Assembly: GCA_017849555.1 (NCBI GenBank)
Contig: JAFIGU010000085.1
Span: 62,001 to 126,000 of the forward strand
Direction: 5' to 3'
Origin: Sphingomonas sp.
GTDB taxonomy: Bacteria; Pseudomonadota; Alphaproteobacteria; Sphingomonadales; Sphingomonadaceae
DNA length: 64,000 bases
Of this stretch, positions 43,166 to 51,583 are shown piece by piece. A model generated the notes under the pieces. The model was not told the origin of the DNA and searched no databases. It saw only the letters and a program-made list of their open reading frames with translations. A program made the position numbers and the translations under genes. How positions within the stretch are numbered: position 1 is the stretch's first letter; every line of letters begins with the position of its first letter.

Positions 43166-45220
43166 ATGAGACGGCGGGACATGCTTGCGGGCCTGAGGCG
43201 CCTTCGTGCGGGCGTCCGCCCGGTAGCGCTGCCGTTGCTCGGCCTGGTGCTCGCCGCTGCATCGCCGGCCATTCCGCCCTGGGGGTTCGATCTCGGCGGG
43301 ATGGATCGTTCGGCGAAGCCGGGCGACGACTTCGACCGATACGCCAGCGGCGCCTGGAAGCAGGCGATGCCGATCCCGCCCGATCGTAGCGCCTGGGGGC
43401 CCTTCGCGATGCTCCGTGCGAAGGCCGAGAGCGACGTCAAGGCGATCGTCGATGACATTGCCGGGCGGCCGCAACCAGCCGGGTCGATTGAGCGCAAGAT
43501 CGCCGATGCCTACAACGCCTATCTCGACACCAAGGCGATCGAGGCGGCGGGATTGGCCCCTGCCAGCGCGGACCTCGCGCTGATCGCCGCGGCTCGTTCG
43601 CATGAGGATGTCGCGCGGCTGATGGGGGATCCCGAGCTCGGGCTCGGCGGCCCCTTATCCCTGACGCCGTGGCCGGACGCCGCGAACCCCGATCGCTATG
43701 CGATCAATATCGTCCAATCGGGCCTCAGCCTCCCCGATCGGGATTTCTATTTGAAAACGGACCCGCGGTCCGTCGAGGTGCGGGCCAGGTTCCGATCCTA
43801 TGCCGCGCGGATGCTGGCGCTCGATCATTATCCTGATCCCGAGGCCGCGGCCGACAATGTGCTGGCACTCGAGACCGCAATCGCCCGGGCGCACTGGACG
43901 CGCGAGAAGCGCGCCGAGCGCGATCTGACCTATCACCCCAAATCGCGCGCCGAGCTCAAGGCGTTCGCACCCGATTATCCGTGGGACGCGACGCTCGACG
44001 CGCTCGGGATCGCCCGCCACGACTTTTACGTCCTCAAGGAGGACAGCGCGATCCGCGAGCTGGCCGGGCTGTTCGGCCGCACGCCGGTCGCGACGTGGCG
44101 CGCCTATATGACGTTTCATTATCTGAACGGCATGGCCGATGTGCTTCCCGCGGCGTTCGACGACCTGTCATTCGACTTCAACGGCCGCGTGCTTTCCGGC
44201 CTGCCGCAGAAACGGGAGCGCTGGAAACGCGCCACGGTCGCGCTCAACGCGGCGCTCGGCGAGGCGGTCGGCCAGCGCTACGTCCAGCGCCATTTCACGC
44301 CCGATGCGAAAGTGCAGATCACCGCGCTGGTTGAGAATCTGCGGACTGCGTTCCGCGCCCGGATCGAGCGGCTCGACTGGATGTCGGCCGGCACGAAGCA
44401 GGCCGCGCTGACGAAGCTCGCAGCGATCCGTGTGAAGGTGGGCTACCCGGAGAGCTGGCGCGACTATGCGACGCTGGAGGTCCGCGCGGGCGATCCTCTC
44501 GGCAACCGCAAGCGCGCGCTGCTGTGGGACTGGAAACGACGGATCGCGCGCCTCGCGCAGCCGGCCGACCGCGACGAATGGGGAATGACCCCACAGAACG
44601 TCAACGCCTATTCCAACAGCTTCTTCAACGAGATCGTCTTTCCCGCCGCGATCCTGCAGCCGCCCTACTTCGATCCCGCCGCCGATCTCGCGGTGAATTA
44701 CGGCGGTATCGGCGGCGTGATCGGTCATGAGATGAGCCATGCGTTCGACGATCAGGGCGCGAAGACCGACGCGAAAGGCGCTCAGCGCGACTGGTGGGAA
44801 AAGGCCGACATCGTCCGGTTCAAGGCACTGACCTCTCGCCTTGCCGAGCAATATTCGCGTTATGAGCCGATCCCGGGGGTCCAGCTGAATGGCCGGACGA
44901 CGCTTAGCGAGAATATCGGCGATCTTGGCGGCCTCAATGTCGCGCTGGAGGCCTATCATCTCGCGCTCAAAGGGAAGCCCGCGCCGATCCTCGACGGCAC
45001 CACCGGCGATCAGCGGGTCTTTCTGTCGTGGGCGCAGACCTACCGGGAAAACATCCGCGACGAGGCGCTTAGGGCCGCCCTCGCATCGGACCCGCATAGC
45101 CCGTCAACGTTCAGGGTGAATGGCGTCGTCCGGAACATCGACGCCTGGTACGACGCGTTCGGTGTGAAACCGGGCGATCGTCTCTACCTCGATCCCGTCG
45201 ACCGTGTGCGTATCTGGTAG
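43166..45220 (+). CDS. M13 family (neprilysin/PepO-like) zinc metallopeptidase, exported
   Basis: 684 residues, the usual length. N-terminal hydrophobic signal PVALPLLGLVLAAASPA. Catalytic zinc site VIGHEMSHAFD (His521, Glu522, His525) with third ligand Glu582 in ENIGDLGG and Asp586; substrate-binding NVNAYSNSFFNEIVFPAAIL upstream; C-terminal RVRIW resembles the conserved end of the family. Cleaves oligopeptides in the periplasm or at the outer membrane. No Shine-Dalgarno before ATG 43166; ATG 43181 is an alternative. Regulated by an unknown factor through the dyad that covers its promoter. Confidence 0.94.
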   Translation: MRRRDMLAGLRRLRAGVRPVALPLLGLVLAAASPAIPPWGFDLGGMDRSAKPGDDFDRYASGAWKQAMPIPPDRSAWGPFAMLRAKAESDVKAIVDDIAGRPQPAGSIERKIADAYNAYLDTKAIEAAGLAPASADLALIAAARSHEDVARLMGDPELGLGGPLSLTPWPDAANPDRYAINIVQSGLSLPDRDFYLKTDPRSVEVRARFRSYAARMLALDHYPDPEAAADNVLALETAIARAHWTREKRAERDLTYHPKSRAELKAFAPDYPWDATLDALGIARHDFYVLKEDSAIRELAGLFGRTPVATWRAYMTFHYLNGMADVLPAAFDDLSFDFNGRVLSGLPQKRERWKRATVALNAALGEAVGQRYVQRHFTPDAKVQITALVENLRTAFRARIERLDWMSAGTKQAALTKLAAIRVKVGYPESWRDYATLEVRAGDPLGNRKRALLWDWKRRIARLAQPADRDEWGMTPQNVNAYSNSFFNEIVFPAAILQPPYFDPAADLAVNYGGIGGVIGHEMSHAFDDQGAKTDAKGAQRDWWEKADIVRFKALTSRLAEQYSRYEPIPGVQLNGRTTLSENIGDLGGLNVALEAYHLALKGKPAPILDGTTGDQRVFLSWAQTYRENIRDEALRAALASDPHSPSTFRVNGVVRNIDAWYDAFGVKPGDRLYLDPVDRVRIW

Positions 45221-45308
45221 CGACGCCCCGGGGTTTTCCGCGCTTATGACGCGAGCCGAGTGCATTAGTTCCTGCAAGCCAGCGCGATCGCTCGCTATAG
45301 CGTTCCCC

Positions 45309-46829
45309 ATGATCAAGACGCTGCTCGTAGCCGGCCGGGACCGCAATCGGCTCGCGGAGATTTTTCGTGTCGCTTCTCGATTTGGGCTCGGCATGCTCCT
45401 GGCGCGTCTTGGGCTCGAACAGGGGGAGCAGGCGGAAGAAGGCGCCGACGAGCCGCAGAGCCTGCCGCGGCGGACGCGCCTGGCGCTCGAGGCGCTCGGC
45501 CCGACCTTCGTCAAGCTCGGCCAGATCCTCGCAACGCGCGGCGACCTGCTGCCGCCCGAGTGGATCGCCGAACTGGAGAAGCTACATAGCAGCGCGCCGA
45601 CCCTGCCGTTCGAAGAATTGCGCGCGGCGGTGGAGGCGGCGCTCGGCCAGCCTCCGGAAGCCACGTTTGCCCAATTCGACGTGGCGCCGCTTGCCGCCGC
45701 ATCGATGGCGCAGGTGCATCGCGCGACCTTGCACGACGGACGACAGGTGGTGCTCAAGATCCGCCGCCCCGGCATCCGGCCGCGCATGGAGGCGGATCTC
45801 AGGCTGATTGCACAGCTCGCCGCGATCGCGGAGGCAGCAAGCGCCGAGGCGCGCCGTTTTGCGCCGTCCGCGCTGATGCGCCAGTTGGCGGAGGCGGTGC
45901 TGGAGGAGCTCGACTACACCGCGGAGGGCCGCAACGCCGATCGCCTGCGCGCCGACTTTGCGCGCGAACCGCGCGTTGTGGTGCCGGAGATACATTGGGC
46001 CTGGACGTCCGAGACCCTCTTGGTGATGGATTATGTCGAGGGCATCGCGCCGCGCGACGGCGACACATTGCGTGCGGCCGGGATCGATCCGGCCGCGATC
46101 GCCGAATTGGGCGCCGACCTCGTCCTCGATATGGTGCTGGTCAACGGCCGCTTCCACGGCGATCCACATCCCGGGAACCTGTTGTGCCTGCCCGGCAATC
46201 GCATCGCGCTGCTCGATCTCGGTATGATCGGCCACGTCTCGCCGCGCCGCCGCGAGGAGTTCATCGGCTTCACGCAGGCGCTCAACGCCGGCGATCCGGC
46301 GCCATTGGCCGATGTCCTCGCGGCCTGGTCCGTGGGAAGCGGCGTGCCCGCCGAGCGGGTGCGGGCCGCCGCCGAGCGGTTGATCGCGCGGCACGGCGGT
46401 GGGCGCCTCGTGCTGAGCGCGGTGGTCACCGACTTCATGGCGCTGATACGGGACGAGGGCATGACCCTGCCGTCCGATCTGTTGCTGATCTTCAAGGCGC
46501 TGATCACGGTCGACGGGGTGTTATCCGGGATCCAGCCGGACTTCGATCTGTCCGAAGCGATGCAACGCTCCTCGCTGCGGATCGCGCGCAAACGGCTGTC
46601 GCCCGAGCATTGGATGCCGACCGTGCAGGCGCTGGCGTGGGAACTGAGCAAGATCGGCGACGACGCGCCGCGCCTGCTGCGGGCGGCGATCCGTCGCCTC
46701 GAAGCCGATCCTGCCGGGACCGCCGTCGCGCGGGAAGAGGGGGGCGCAACCGCGTCCGCGGCCCGTTTGATCGCGGGCGCCATCCTCGTCGCGGCGGTGA
46801 TCGTGGCCGGCGCGCTGCTGCTCTCCTGA
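45309..46829 (+). CDS. ABC1/UbiB-like atypical kinase (AarF family)
   Basis: 506 residues. Kinase-like core with the family motif ALEALGPTFVKLGQILATRG (KxGQ), the Ala-rich loop PLAAASMAQVHRA in place of a glycine loop, catalytic-loop GRFHGDPHPGNLLC and metal-binding LLDLGMIG. C-terminal membrane helix AARLIAGAILVAAVIVAGAL. Members are ATPases/kinases needed for ubiquinone biosynthesis or lipid distribution. Whether this is the true UbiB cannot be told as no ubi genes are near. An in-frame 35-codon extension upstream was rejected for lack of a ribosome site and similarity. Confidence 0.9.
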   Translation: MIKTLLVAGRDRNRLAEIFRVASRFGLGMLLARLGLEQGEQAEEGADEPQSLPRRTRLALEALGPTFVKLGQILATRGDLLPPEWIAELEKLHSSAPTLPFEELRAAVEAALGQPPEATFAQFDVAPLAAASMAQVHRATLHDGRQVVLKIRRPGIRPRMEADLRLIAQLAAIAEAASAEARRFAPSALMRQLAEAVLEELDYTAEGRNADRLRADFAREPRVVVPEIHWAWTSETLLVMDYVEGIAPRDGDTLRAAGIDPAAIAELGADLVLDMVLVNGRFHGDPHPGNLLCLPGNRIALLDLGMIGHVSPRRREEFIGFTQALNAGDPAPLADVLAAWSVGSGVPAERVRAAAERLIARHGGGRLVLSAVVTDFMALIRDEGMTLPSDLLLIFKALITVDGVLSGIQPDFDLSEAMQRSSLRIARKRLSPEHWMPTVQALAWELSKIGDDAPRLLRAAIRRLEADPAGTAVAREEGGATASAARLIAGAILVAAVIVAGALLLS

Positions 46830-46862
46830 GCACTTTCGCCGGGCGACCCTAATCTGCGCCGT

Positions 46863-47336
46863 TCAGATGTCCCTCCGCTGGCGAGGCTCAACGTCGAATA
46901 CCAGCAGCGTCGAAGTGGCCGTCGCGCACAGCCGGCCTTCGCCGTCGTGGAGTTCGGCTTCGGCGAACGCCACCCGGCGGCCAACCGAGACGGTGCGGCC
47001 GGTCGCGCGTACCGTGCCGCTGTTCTCGCTTAGCCCACGCAGGTAGGAAACCTTGAGTTCCAGCGTGGTATATCCGCGTTCCGGCCCGAGTTGGGAGTGC
47101 GTGGCGATGCCGCATGCACTGTCGAGCAGCGTCGCGGCATAGCCGCCGTGAACCGCGCCGAGCGGGTTATAAACGCTGCGGTCAGGCTTCCCCTCGAACA
47201 CCACGTGCCCGCGCTCGACCTCGACCAGATCGAAGCCGAGCGTCTGTCCGATCGGGGCCTTCAACCCGCCGCCCAACATCGCCTGAAGCTGCGCCAGGCC
47301 ATCGGGGCCGCTGCCTTCGTCCGCCATCTTGCTCAC
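46863..47336 (-). CDS. PaaI-type hotdog-fold acyl-CoA thioesterase
   Basis: 157 residues. Hotdog signature AVHGGYAATLLDSACGIATH, preceded by PIGQTLGFDLVEVERGHVVF and followed by YTTLELKVSYLRGL and GRRVAFAEAELHDGEGRLCA. Hydrolyses acyl- or aryl-CoA thioesters. GTG 47336 overlaps the SDR stop (GTGA); ATG 47327 is an alternative start. Last gene of the HxlR - HCCA isomerase - SDR - thioesterase operon, whose content suggests aromatic compound breakdown (inference). Confidence 0.9.
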   Translation of the reverse strand: MSKMADEGSGPDGLAQLQAMLGGGLKAPIGQTLGFDLVEVERGHVVFEGKPDRSVYNPLGAVHGGYAATLLDSACGIATHSQLGPERGYTTLELKVSYLRGLSENSGTVRATGRTVSVGRRVAFAEAELHDGEGRLCATATSTLLVFDVEPRQRRDI

Positions 47337-48031
47337 CACGGCTCATGGAACGGCCGGAGCTCCGCGAGGAACGACCACGCGTCGCGCGGTTGGTGCGCGA
47401 GGTGGAACACCTCGGCCGCGATCGATGTCGGCGAGATGAAAAAGTCGTCCGGCTTGTCAGGCTGAAGTTCGCGCTGCCACGGCACGTCGATCGCCGCGTC
47501 GATGACGAGATAGGCGACATGGACGCCTTTCGGCCCCAGGTCGCGCGCCAGCGATTCCGCCAGGATGCGCTGCGCCGCCTTGGTCGGTGCGAAGCCGGCG
47601 AACGCGGCCTTGCCGCGCTGCGCCGAGGTGTTGCCGGTGACGATCAGCGCGCCTTCGCCCGCCTCGATCATTGCCGGCGAGGTCAGCCGGGCGAGGTGGA
47701 ACAGCGCCATCGTGTTGATGTCGAAGTTCTTCTGCAGCGTCTCGGGCGCGATGTTCATGAACGTGCCGAACGCGCCGCCGACCGCATTATGAACGACGAC
47801 CTTCGGGAATCCCACGTCAGCCACAGCTCGCTCCAGCGCCGCGGCGTCGCTGACGTCGCACGGCACCGCGATCGTATCGGCGATCTCCTGCTCCAGCGCG
47901 GCGAGCCGGGCGGCATCGCGCGCCAGCATCGCCACACGATAGCCGGCCTCGGCGAAGCGTCGCACGACGGCGGCGCCGGTTCCCGGCCCGACCCCGGTGA
48001 CGAGCGCCAGCGGCTTTGCCCTGTCGGTCAC
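47333..48031 (-). CDS. Atypical short-chain dehydrogenase (catalytic Tyr replaced by Phe)
   Basis: 232 residues. Rossmann fold: cofactor motif VTGVGPGTGAAVVRRFAEAG (TGxxxGxG), acidic loop ARDAARL, VPCDVSD, and HNAVGG in the place of NNAG. Ser136 lies in VTGNTSAQRG and Lys151 in FAPTKAA, but the YxxxK motif reads F147-A-P-T-K, so the proton-donor Tyr is absent. The C-terminal part is reduced (IDVPW, FISPTSIAAEVFHLAHQP). It may be a non-redox or unconventional SDR. ATGA and GTGA overlaps tie it to both neighbours. Confidence 0.87.
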   Translation of the reverse strand: MTDRAKPLALVTGVGPGTGAAVVRRFAEAGYRVAMLARDAARLAALEQEIADTIAVPCDVSDAAALERAVADVGFPKVVVHNAVGGAFGTFMNIAPETLQKNFDINTMALFHLARLTSPAMIEAGEGALIVTGNTSAQRGKAAFAGFAPTKAAQRILAESLARDLGPKGVHVAYLVIDAAIDVPWQRELQPDKPDDFFISPTSIAAEVFHLAHQPRDAWSFLAELRPFHEPW

Positions 48032-48621
48032 GCGGCTTCCTCCAGGCGCTCGAGTTCCTCGCGTACGAAATCGAGCCGATCATTGCCGAAGAACATCGTC
48101 TCGCCGACAAAGACGGTGGGTGAGCCGAAGACGCCCCGCGCGGCGGCTTCGTCGGTGTTCGCGTCGAGCTGCTCGATCACCGCTGGCGTGTCGATCCGCT
48201 CGGCGATCGGGATGGCGTCGATGCCCGCCGCCGTGATCGCGGCGAGAACATCGTCCTTCGTGGCGAGCGCGTTCCCCTCGCTCCAGCACGCCCGGTACAG
48301 CGCCAGCGTGATCGCCGCCGCCTCCGACGGAGAGCGAGCGGCGAGCACGGCGCGCGCGCAGGCCTCACCGTCGACCTCGCGCATGTTCGCCGGGTTGAGC
48401 GTGAGGCCGTAGCGCTGCGCCCAGCGGCCGAGATCCGCTCGCGCGTAGCGCCCCTTGGCCGCGCAAGTGATCGTGGTCGGCACGTTGCCGACCTTCTCCA
48501 TCAGGGTCAGGACTTTCATTGGCCTGAGCGCGATGTCGACGTTCATCCCGCGCAACTGAGTGAAGGCGAGATAGCTGTAAGGACTACGGAAATCGTAGAA
48601 AAGCTCAATTGGCTGGGTCAT
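48028..48621 (-). CDS. 2-hydroxychromene-2-carboxylate isomerase family protein (DsbA/GST-kappa fold)
   Basis: 197 residues. N-terminal thioredoxin strand with IELFYDFRSPYSYLAFTQLR, in which Ser13 replaces the DsbA Cys and would bind glutathione; helical insertion; C-terminal GVFGSPTVFVGETMFFGNDR, the family's cis-Pro loop. HCCA isomerases act with glutathione in naphthalene-type degradation. Here the neighbours are an SDR and a thioesterase, not ring dioxygenases, so another substrate is likely. ATGA overlaps at both ends. Confidence 0.92.
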   Translation of the reverse strand: MTQPIELFYDFRSPYSYLAFTQLRGMNVDIALRPMKVLTLMEKVGNVPTTITCAAKGRYARADLGRWAQRYGLTLNPANMREVDGEACARAVLAARSPSEAAAITLALYRACWSEGNALATKDDVLAAITAAGIDAIPIAERIDTPAVIEQLDANTDEAAARGVFGSPTVFVGETMFFGNDRLDFVREELERLEEAA

Positions 48622-49118
48622 GAATTGGCTCCCGTCGAGCGTTCGAGAAGATGGCGCACCGTGTCGTCGGCGCCAGGCCCTGCGCGAAGCCGGACGCGGT
48701 CGCGCGGCACCGCCTCGCGCGTTTCGGCGTCAACGAGCGCGAGGATCAGCGGTCTGCCGGTTTCGCGATCGACCATTTCGATCGCCGGCTGGCCGAAGCC
48801 ACTGGCGTCCCAGCGATCGCCCCATTCGCGGAGAGCAACGCTGACCTTCCACAGGTCACGCCCCTTGGGCGTCAGACGATATTCATCGCGGGGAGGGCGT
48901 TCCTGGTAGCGGACGCGCTCGACGATGTCCGAGGCGGACAGGTGCTTGAGCCGCGCGGCGAGCGTCGCGGCCGGGATGCCTGTGCTCGCGCGAAGGTCGT
49001 CATAGCGGCTCAGGCCCAGCGAAAGATCGCGGATGATGAGCAATGCCCAGCGATCACCGATCAGCTCCAGCGCGCCGGCGATCGAACAGCGCATTCCGAC
49101 GAACGATTTCGGCTTCAT
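48618..49118 (-). CDS. HxlR family transcriptional regulator, operon head
   Basis: 166 residues. HxlR/DUF24 winged helix: CSIAGALELIGDRWALLIIR, LSRYDDLRASTGIPAATLAA and LKHLSASDIVERVRYQERPP (about 11-85), wing PPRDEYRLTPKGRDL. A C-terminal extension (about 100-166, IEMVDRETGRPLILALVDAE) is usual in this subgroup. GAGG lies 10 bases before the ATG. First gene of the HCCA isomerase operon. A dyad CTTCAA-TTA-TTGAAG stands about 95 bp upstream. Confidence 0.92.
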   Translation of the reverse strand: MKPKSFVGMRCSIAGALELIGDRWALLIIRDLSLGLSRYDDLRASTGIPAATLAARLKHLSASDIVERVRYQERPPRDEYRLTPKGRDLWKVSVALREWGDRWDASGFGQPAIEMVDRETGRPLILALVDAETREAVPRDRVRLRAGPGADDTVRHLLERSTGANS

Positions 49119-49212
49119 GGCGCGACTACCTCGTTCCAGCTTTGCAACCGATCAAACCAGCGCATCACATCTCCATCGTTGACGGACACTTGCCTTGGGA
49201 AGGGTCTTATTA

Positions 49213-49227
49213 CTTCAATTATTGAAG
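49213..49227 (-). promoter_or_regulatory. HxlR-type operator copy 1
   Basis: CTTCAA-TTA-TTGAAG, a perfect 6-bp-arm dyad, upstream of the HxlR gene at 48618-49118. It shares TTACTTCAAT(T/G)ATTGAAG with the site at 49786-49802. Confidence 0.65.
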
Positions 49228-49395
49228 CTTTACGCCCGATGTGGACGAAGCGCAAGGTGGGCGAATGCCGAGCCGGATGACAGGAAGCGCGTGCGAGATG
49301 ATGGCCCAGGCGGCGTACCGTGACACCGGCACGAATGGCCGACTTGAACGGTAATCCGCCCGATGATCGTGGCGCCCCGTCGAAGCGACGCGTTT

Positions 49396-49743
49396 TCATG
49401 CCGGCTCCTGATGAGCGCGCGCGCGATGCCGGGCCCGCCAATGTGCCAGATATTCGAGCGCCGGGCGCAGCGAGTCCGCGGAAGGCGCGAGCGCATAGAC
49501 CTGGCTCGCAGCCGGAGGCGGCAGATAAAGCCGACGCACAAGCCCGGCCGCTTCGAGATCACGCATCCGTTGGGCCAGAACATTGGCGCTGATCGCCGGC
49601 AAGGCGGCCCGCAGGTCGGAAAAACGCAGATCATTGTCCTTGAGCCGCAGGAGAATCTGCAAAATCCAGCGCCCTTCCAGCAGACCCAGCGGATCGCGCG
49701 GGGTGGTTACCCCGGATGAAAAAGCGCGATCGGAGGGACTCAT
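49396..49743 (-). CDS. Second HxlR family regulator
   Basis: 115 residues, core-length. Winged helix with DPLGLLEGRWILQILLRLKD, LRFSDLRAALPAISANVLAQ and MRDLEAAGLVRRLYLPPPAA, wing QVYALAPSADSLRPALEYLA. The CxxxC-type redox Cys of YodB/QorR is absent (no Cys). A promoter (TTGACT-N16-TGTAAC) with the operator inside precedes it, so it probably represses itself. It shares that operator with the neighbouring HxlR operon, so the two regulators may cross-talk. Confidence 0.88.
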   Translation of the reverse strand: MSPSDRAFSSGVTTPRDPLGLLEGRWILQILLRLKDNDLRFSDLRAALPAISANVLAQRMRDLEAAGLVRRLYLPPPAASQVYALAPSADSLRPALEYLAHWRARHRARAHQEPA

Positions 49744-49777
49744 CGGAACAATGGCAAGCTCGCTGGTATCGAATCGT

Positions 49778-49805
49778 GTTACATTACTTCAATGATTGAA
49801 GTCAA
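49778..49805 (-). promoter_or_regulatory. Promoter with HxlR-type operator copy 2
   Basis: Dyad ACTTCAA-TGA-TTGAAGT (49786-49802) lies between a minus-strand -35 TTGACT (49800-49805) and -10 TGTAAC (49778-49783), 16 bp apart. It controls the HxlR gene at 49396-49743. Confidence 0.7.
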
Positions 49806-50060
49806 TCAGGCCATTCGCCGTGAGACCAGCGCATTCCCGGAATGTGCTGCTCAATTGCGGTGGGGCGGGCCAAGGCGGCGCGGCGCGACGATGTGGTCGG
49901 AAGTATCGCTGCTGCGGGAGGCCGGAAAAAGGCTGGACGGCTACGCAGGAGTGCGACCACGATCGGCCCTTTGGCGCAGGTTCCTTTGAGCCCGAAAGCT
50001 GCCGCGGGTTTTCGGCACCGCGCACCGCGTTGCGCGGTAAGGCGCGCGACGGCGCGGCGG
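49806..50060. other. Intergenic stretch between the second HxlR promoter and the sulfatase remnant
   Basis: About 255 bp without a credible gene. A hairpin ACCGCG-TTG-CGCGGT (50024-50038) is a possible terminator. A rightward frame from 49792 (65 codons) starts inside the operator and has no ribosome site; no known sequence is seen. Confidence 0.4.
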
Positions 50061-50350
50061 CTAATCGGATGTTCTCGGGGGTTGCTCGGGCGCCGCCTGT
50101 CCGCCGACAATTGTCGACGGGTGGGTGCGGAAGGAGGCGAAGGTTTCGCGCGCGCGAGCAAGACGCGCGGCCAGATCGGCGAGAGTGTCGGGGTGGCGCT
50201 CAGCCACGCTATAGCTTTCGCCCGGGTCGGCTTGCATGTCTTATATTGCGGATAGCCGTGCGACGGCAAATCCTTATAGTAATTGCGATAATAGTGGTCG
50301 CTCAGGCAGCCGAGCGGGTTCACCTGCATGAGCGGGGGCTCCTTCGAGCG
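50061..50350 (-). pseudogene. C-terminal remnant of a sulfatase, frameshifted
   Basis: Immediately after the FGE stop the minus strand reads SKEPPLMQVNPLGC, then SDHYYRNYYKDLPSHGYPQY up to about 50243. There the continuing sulfatase-like sequence changes frame (50240-50061): DMQADPGESYSVAERHPDTL, ADLAARLARARETF. In intact arylsulfatases such a stretch is a joined ...LYD(L/M)xxDPGE(S/N)Y...ERHP C-terminus. The catalytic N-terminal part with C/S-x-P-x-R is missing. An AAGGAG and ATG at 50329 could translate only a scrambled product. The remnant sits beside the sulfatase-modifying enzyme gene, so it probably marks a lost sulfatase. Based on recalled motifs. Confidence 0.6.
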
Positions 50351-51325
50351 CTAGGCCGCGCGCACCACGCAGCGGAAGCCGATATGGCTGGTCGAACTGT
50401 CGATCGCCTGGGGATGCCGCGCGGCAGGGCGATAGCGCTGGCAATAGCTCGGCGCGCACAGATGCGAGCCGCCTTTGATTACCTTGCGCGGGACCTTGCG
50501 CGCCGCGTTGGCCGGGTCCCAGCTCTGGAAAATCTTGGCGCCGCGCGGATTGTCGGCGACGCAGCATGAGGGCCTGGTCTTGGTCTTCCCGCGCGCCGCC
50601 GCAGCCGACGCATCCGCATACCAATCCTCGGTCCATTCCCAGACATTGCCGATCATGTCGTAGAGCCCGAAGTCGTTCGGCGGATAGGCGCCGATCGGCG
50701 AGGTGCGTTCCCAGCCGTCGAGCAGCTGATTGGCGAAAGGAAACAGGCCCTGCCAGGTGTTGGCGCGCCATTGCCCGTCGGGGGTCAGTTCGTCGCCCCA
50801 GGCGAATTCGCGCGCCTCGAGCCCGCCGCGCGCGGCATATTCCCATTCCGCCTCGGTCGGCAGGCTCTTGCCCGCCCAGTCGGCATAAGCCTTGGCGTCC
50901 TGATGGACGACGTGGACCACCGGGTGATCGTCGAGCCCTTCGAGCGAGCTGTCGGGGCCGGTGGGGTGGCGCCAGTCGGCACCGAGCACGAACCGCCACC
51001 ATTGCGACGGATCGGAGAGATCGACCGGCCCGGCGGACTTGGTGAACACCAGCGAGCCGGGTTGCGCGAGCGCGGGGTCGATATCCGGATAATCGGCGGG
51101 ATCGGGGGCGATTTCCGCGAAGGTGACATAGCCCGTCTCGGCGACGAAGCGCGCGAATGCGCGGTTGGTGACGGGGGCCGCGTCGATCCGGAACGGGTCG
51201 ACGCGCACGCGCCGCACCGGCGCCTCCTCCGGGTAGAAACGCTCCGACCCCATCGTGAACGTGCCACCGGGCAGGGCGATCATCGTGTCCGCGGTAATCG
51301 TGTCCAAATCCGGTTTCCCGTGCAA
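50351..51325 (-). CDS. Formylglycine-generating enzyme (sulfatase-modifying factor)
   Basis: 324 residues. FGE-sulfatase fold: IALPGGTFTMGSERFYPEEA, GKSLPTEAEWEYAARGGLEA, NDFGLYDMIGNVWEWTEDWY and the active-site GGSHLCAPSYCQRYRP. Both copper-binding Cys are present (Cys290, Cys295), as in active human SUMF1/FGE. It oxidises a Cys in C-x-P-x-R of sulfatases to formylglycine. Start uncertain: TTG 51325 or ATG 51283; no good ribosome site. No intact sulfatase is in the window, only the remnant next door, so its client is elsewhere. Confidence 0.9.
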   Translation of the reverse strand: MHGKPDLDTITADTMIALPGGTFTMGSERFYPEEAPVRRVRVDPFRIDAAPVTNRAFARFVAETGYVTFAEIAPDPADYPDIDPALAQPGSLVFTKSAGPVDLSDPSQWWRFVLGADWRHPTGPDSSLEGLDDHPVVHVVHQDAKAYADWAGKSLPTEAEWEYAARGGLEAREFAWGDELTPDGQWRANTWQGLFPFANQLLDGWERTSPIGAYPPNDFGLYDMIGNVWEWTEDWYADASAAAARGKTKTRPSCCVADNPRGAKIFQSWDPANAARKVPRKVIKGGSHLCAPSYCQRYRPAARHPQAIDSSTSHIGFRCVVRAA

Positions 51326-51342
51326 GCAGCCGACCGAGCGAC

Positions 51343-51359
51343 GGGCGGTTTTTCCGCCC
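51343..51359. other. Short hairpin in the 258-bp gap between FGE and TonB receptor genes
   Basis: GGGCGG-TTTTT-CCGCCC, perfect 6-bp stem, 18 bases before the FGE start. Reading rightward or leftward it could be an attenuator or part of the promoter region. Rest of the gap has no recognised feature. Confidence 0.3.
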
Positions 51360-51583
51360 CGATCGGTTCAGAAGCTATCCTAACGAAGCCCCCTTGTGGC
51401 GGGAAGCGCCCTTGGGGAGCGCGATGAGATTGTGACCCCTCAGCGCGAGTACCCGATCGGTCGCGCGACCGGGGTGTGACGTTTACCCCTGAACTTTTCC
51501 AATCGATAGTACGATCGTCTCGAAAGCGTAATATTCATCGACTATCGCGCCCCTCATTCGGGGTTTAAGCGAGAGAAAATTCT

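Noticed and set aside
49792..49989. 65-codon rightward frame beginning in the HxlR operator
   Set aside because: No ribosome site, no similarity recognised, start lies inside a regulatory dyad.
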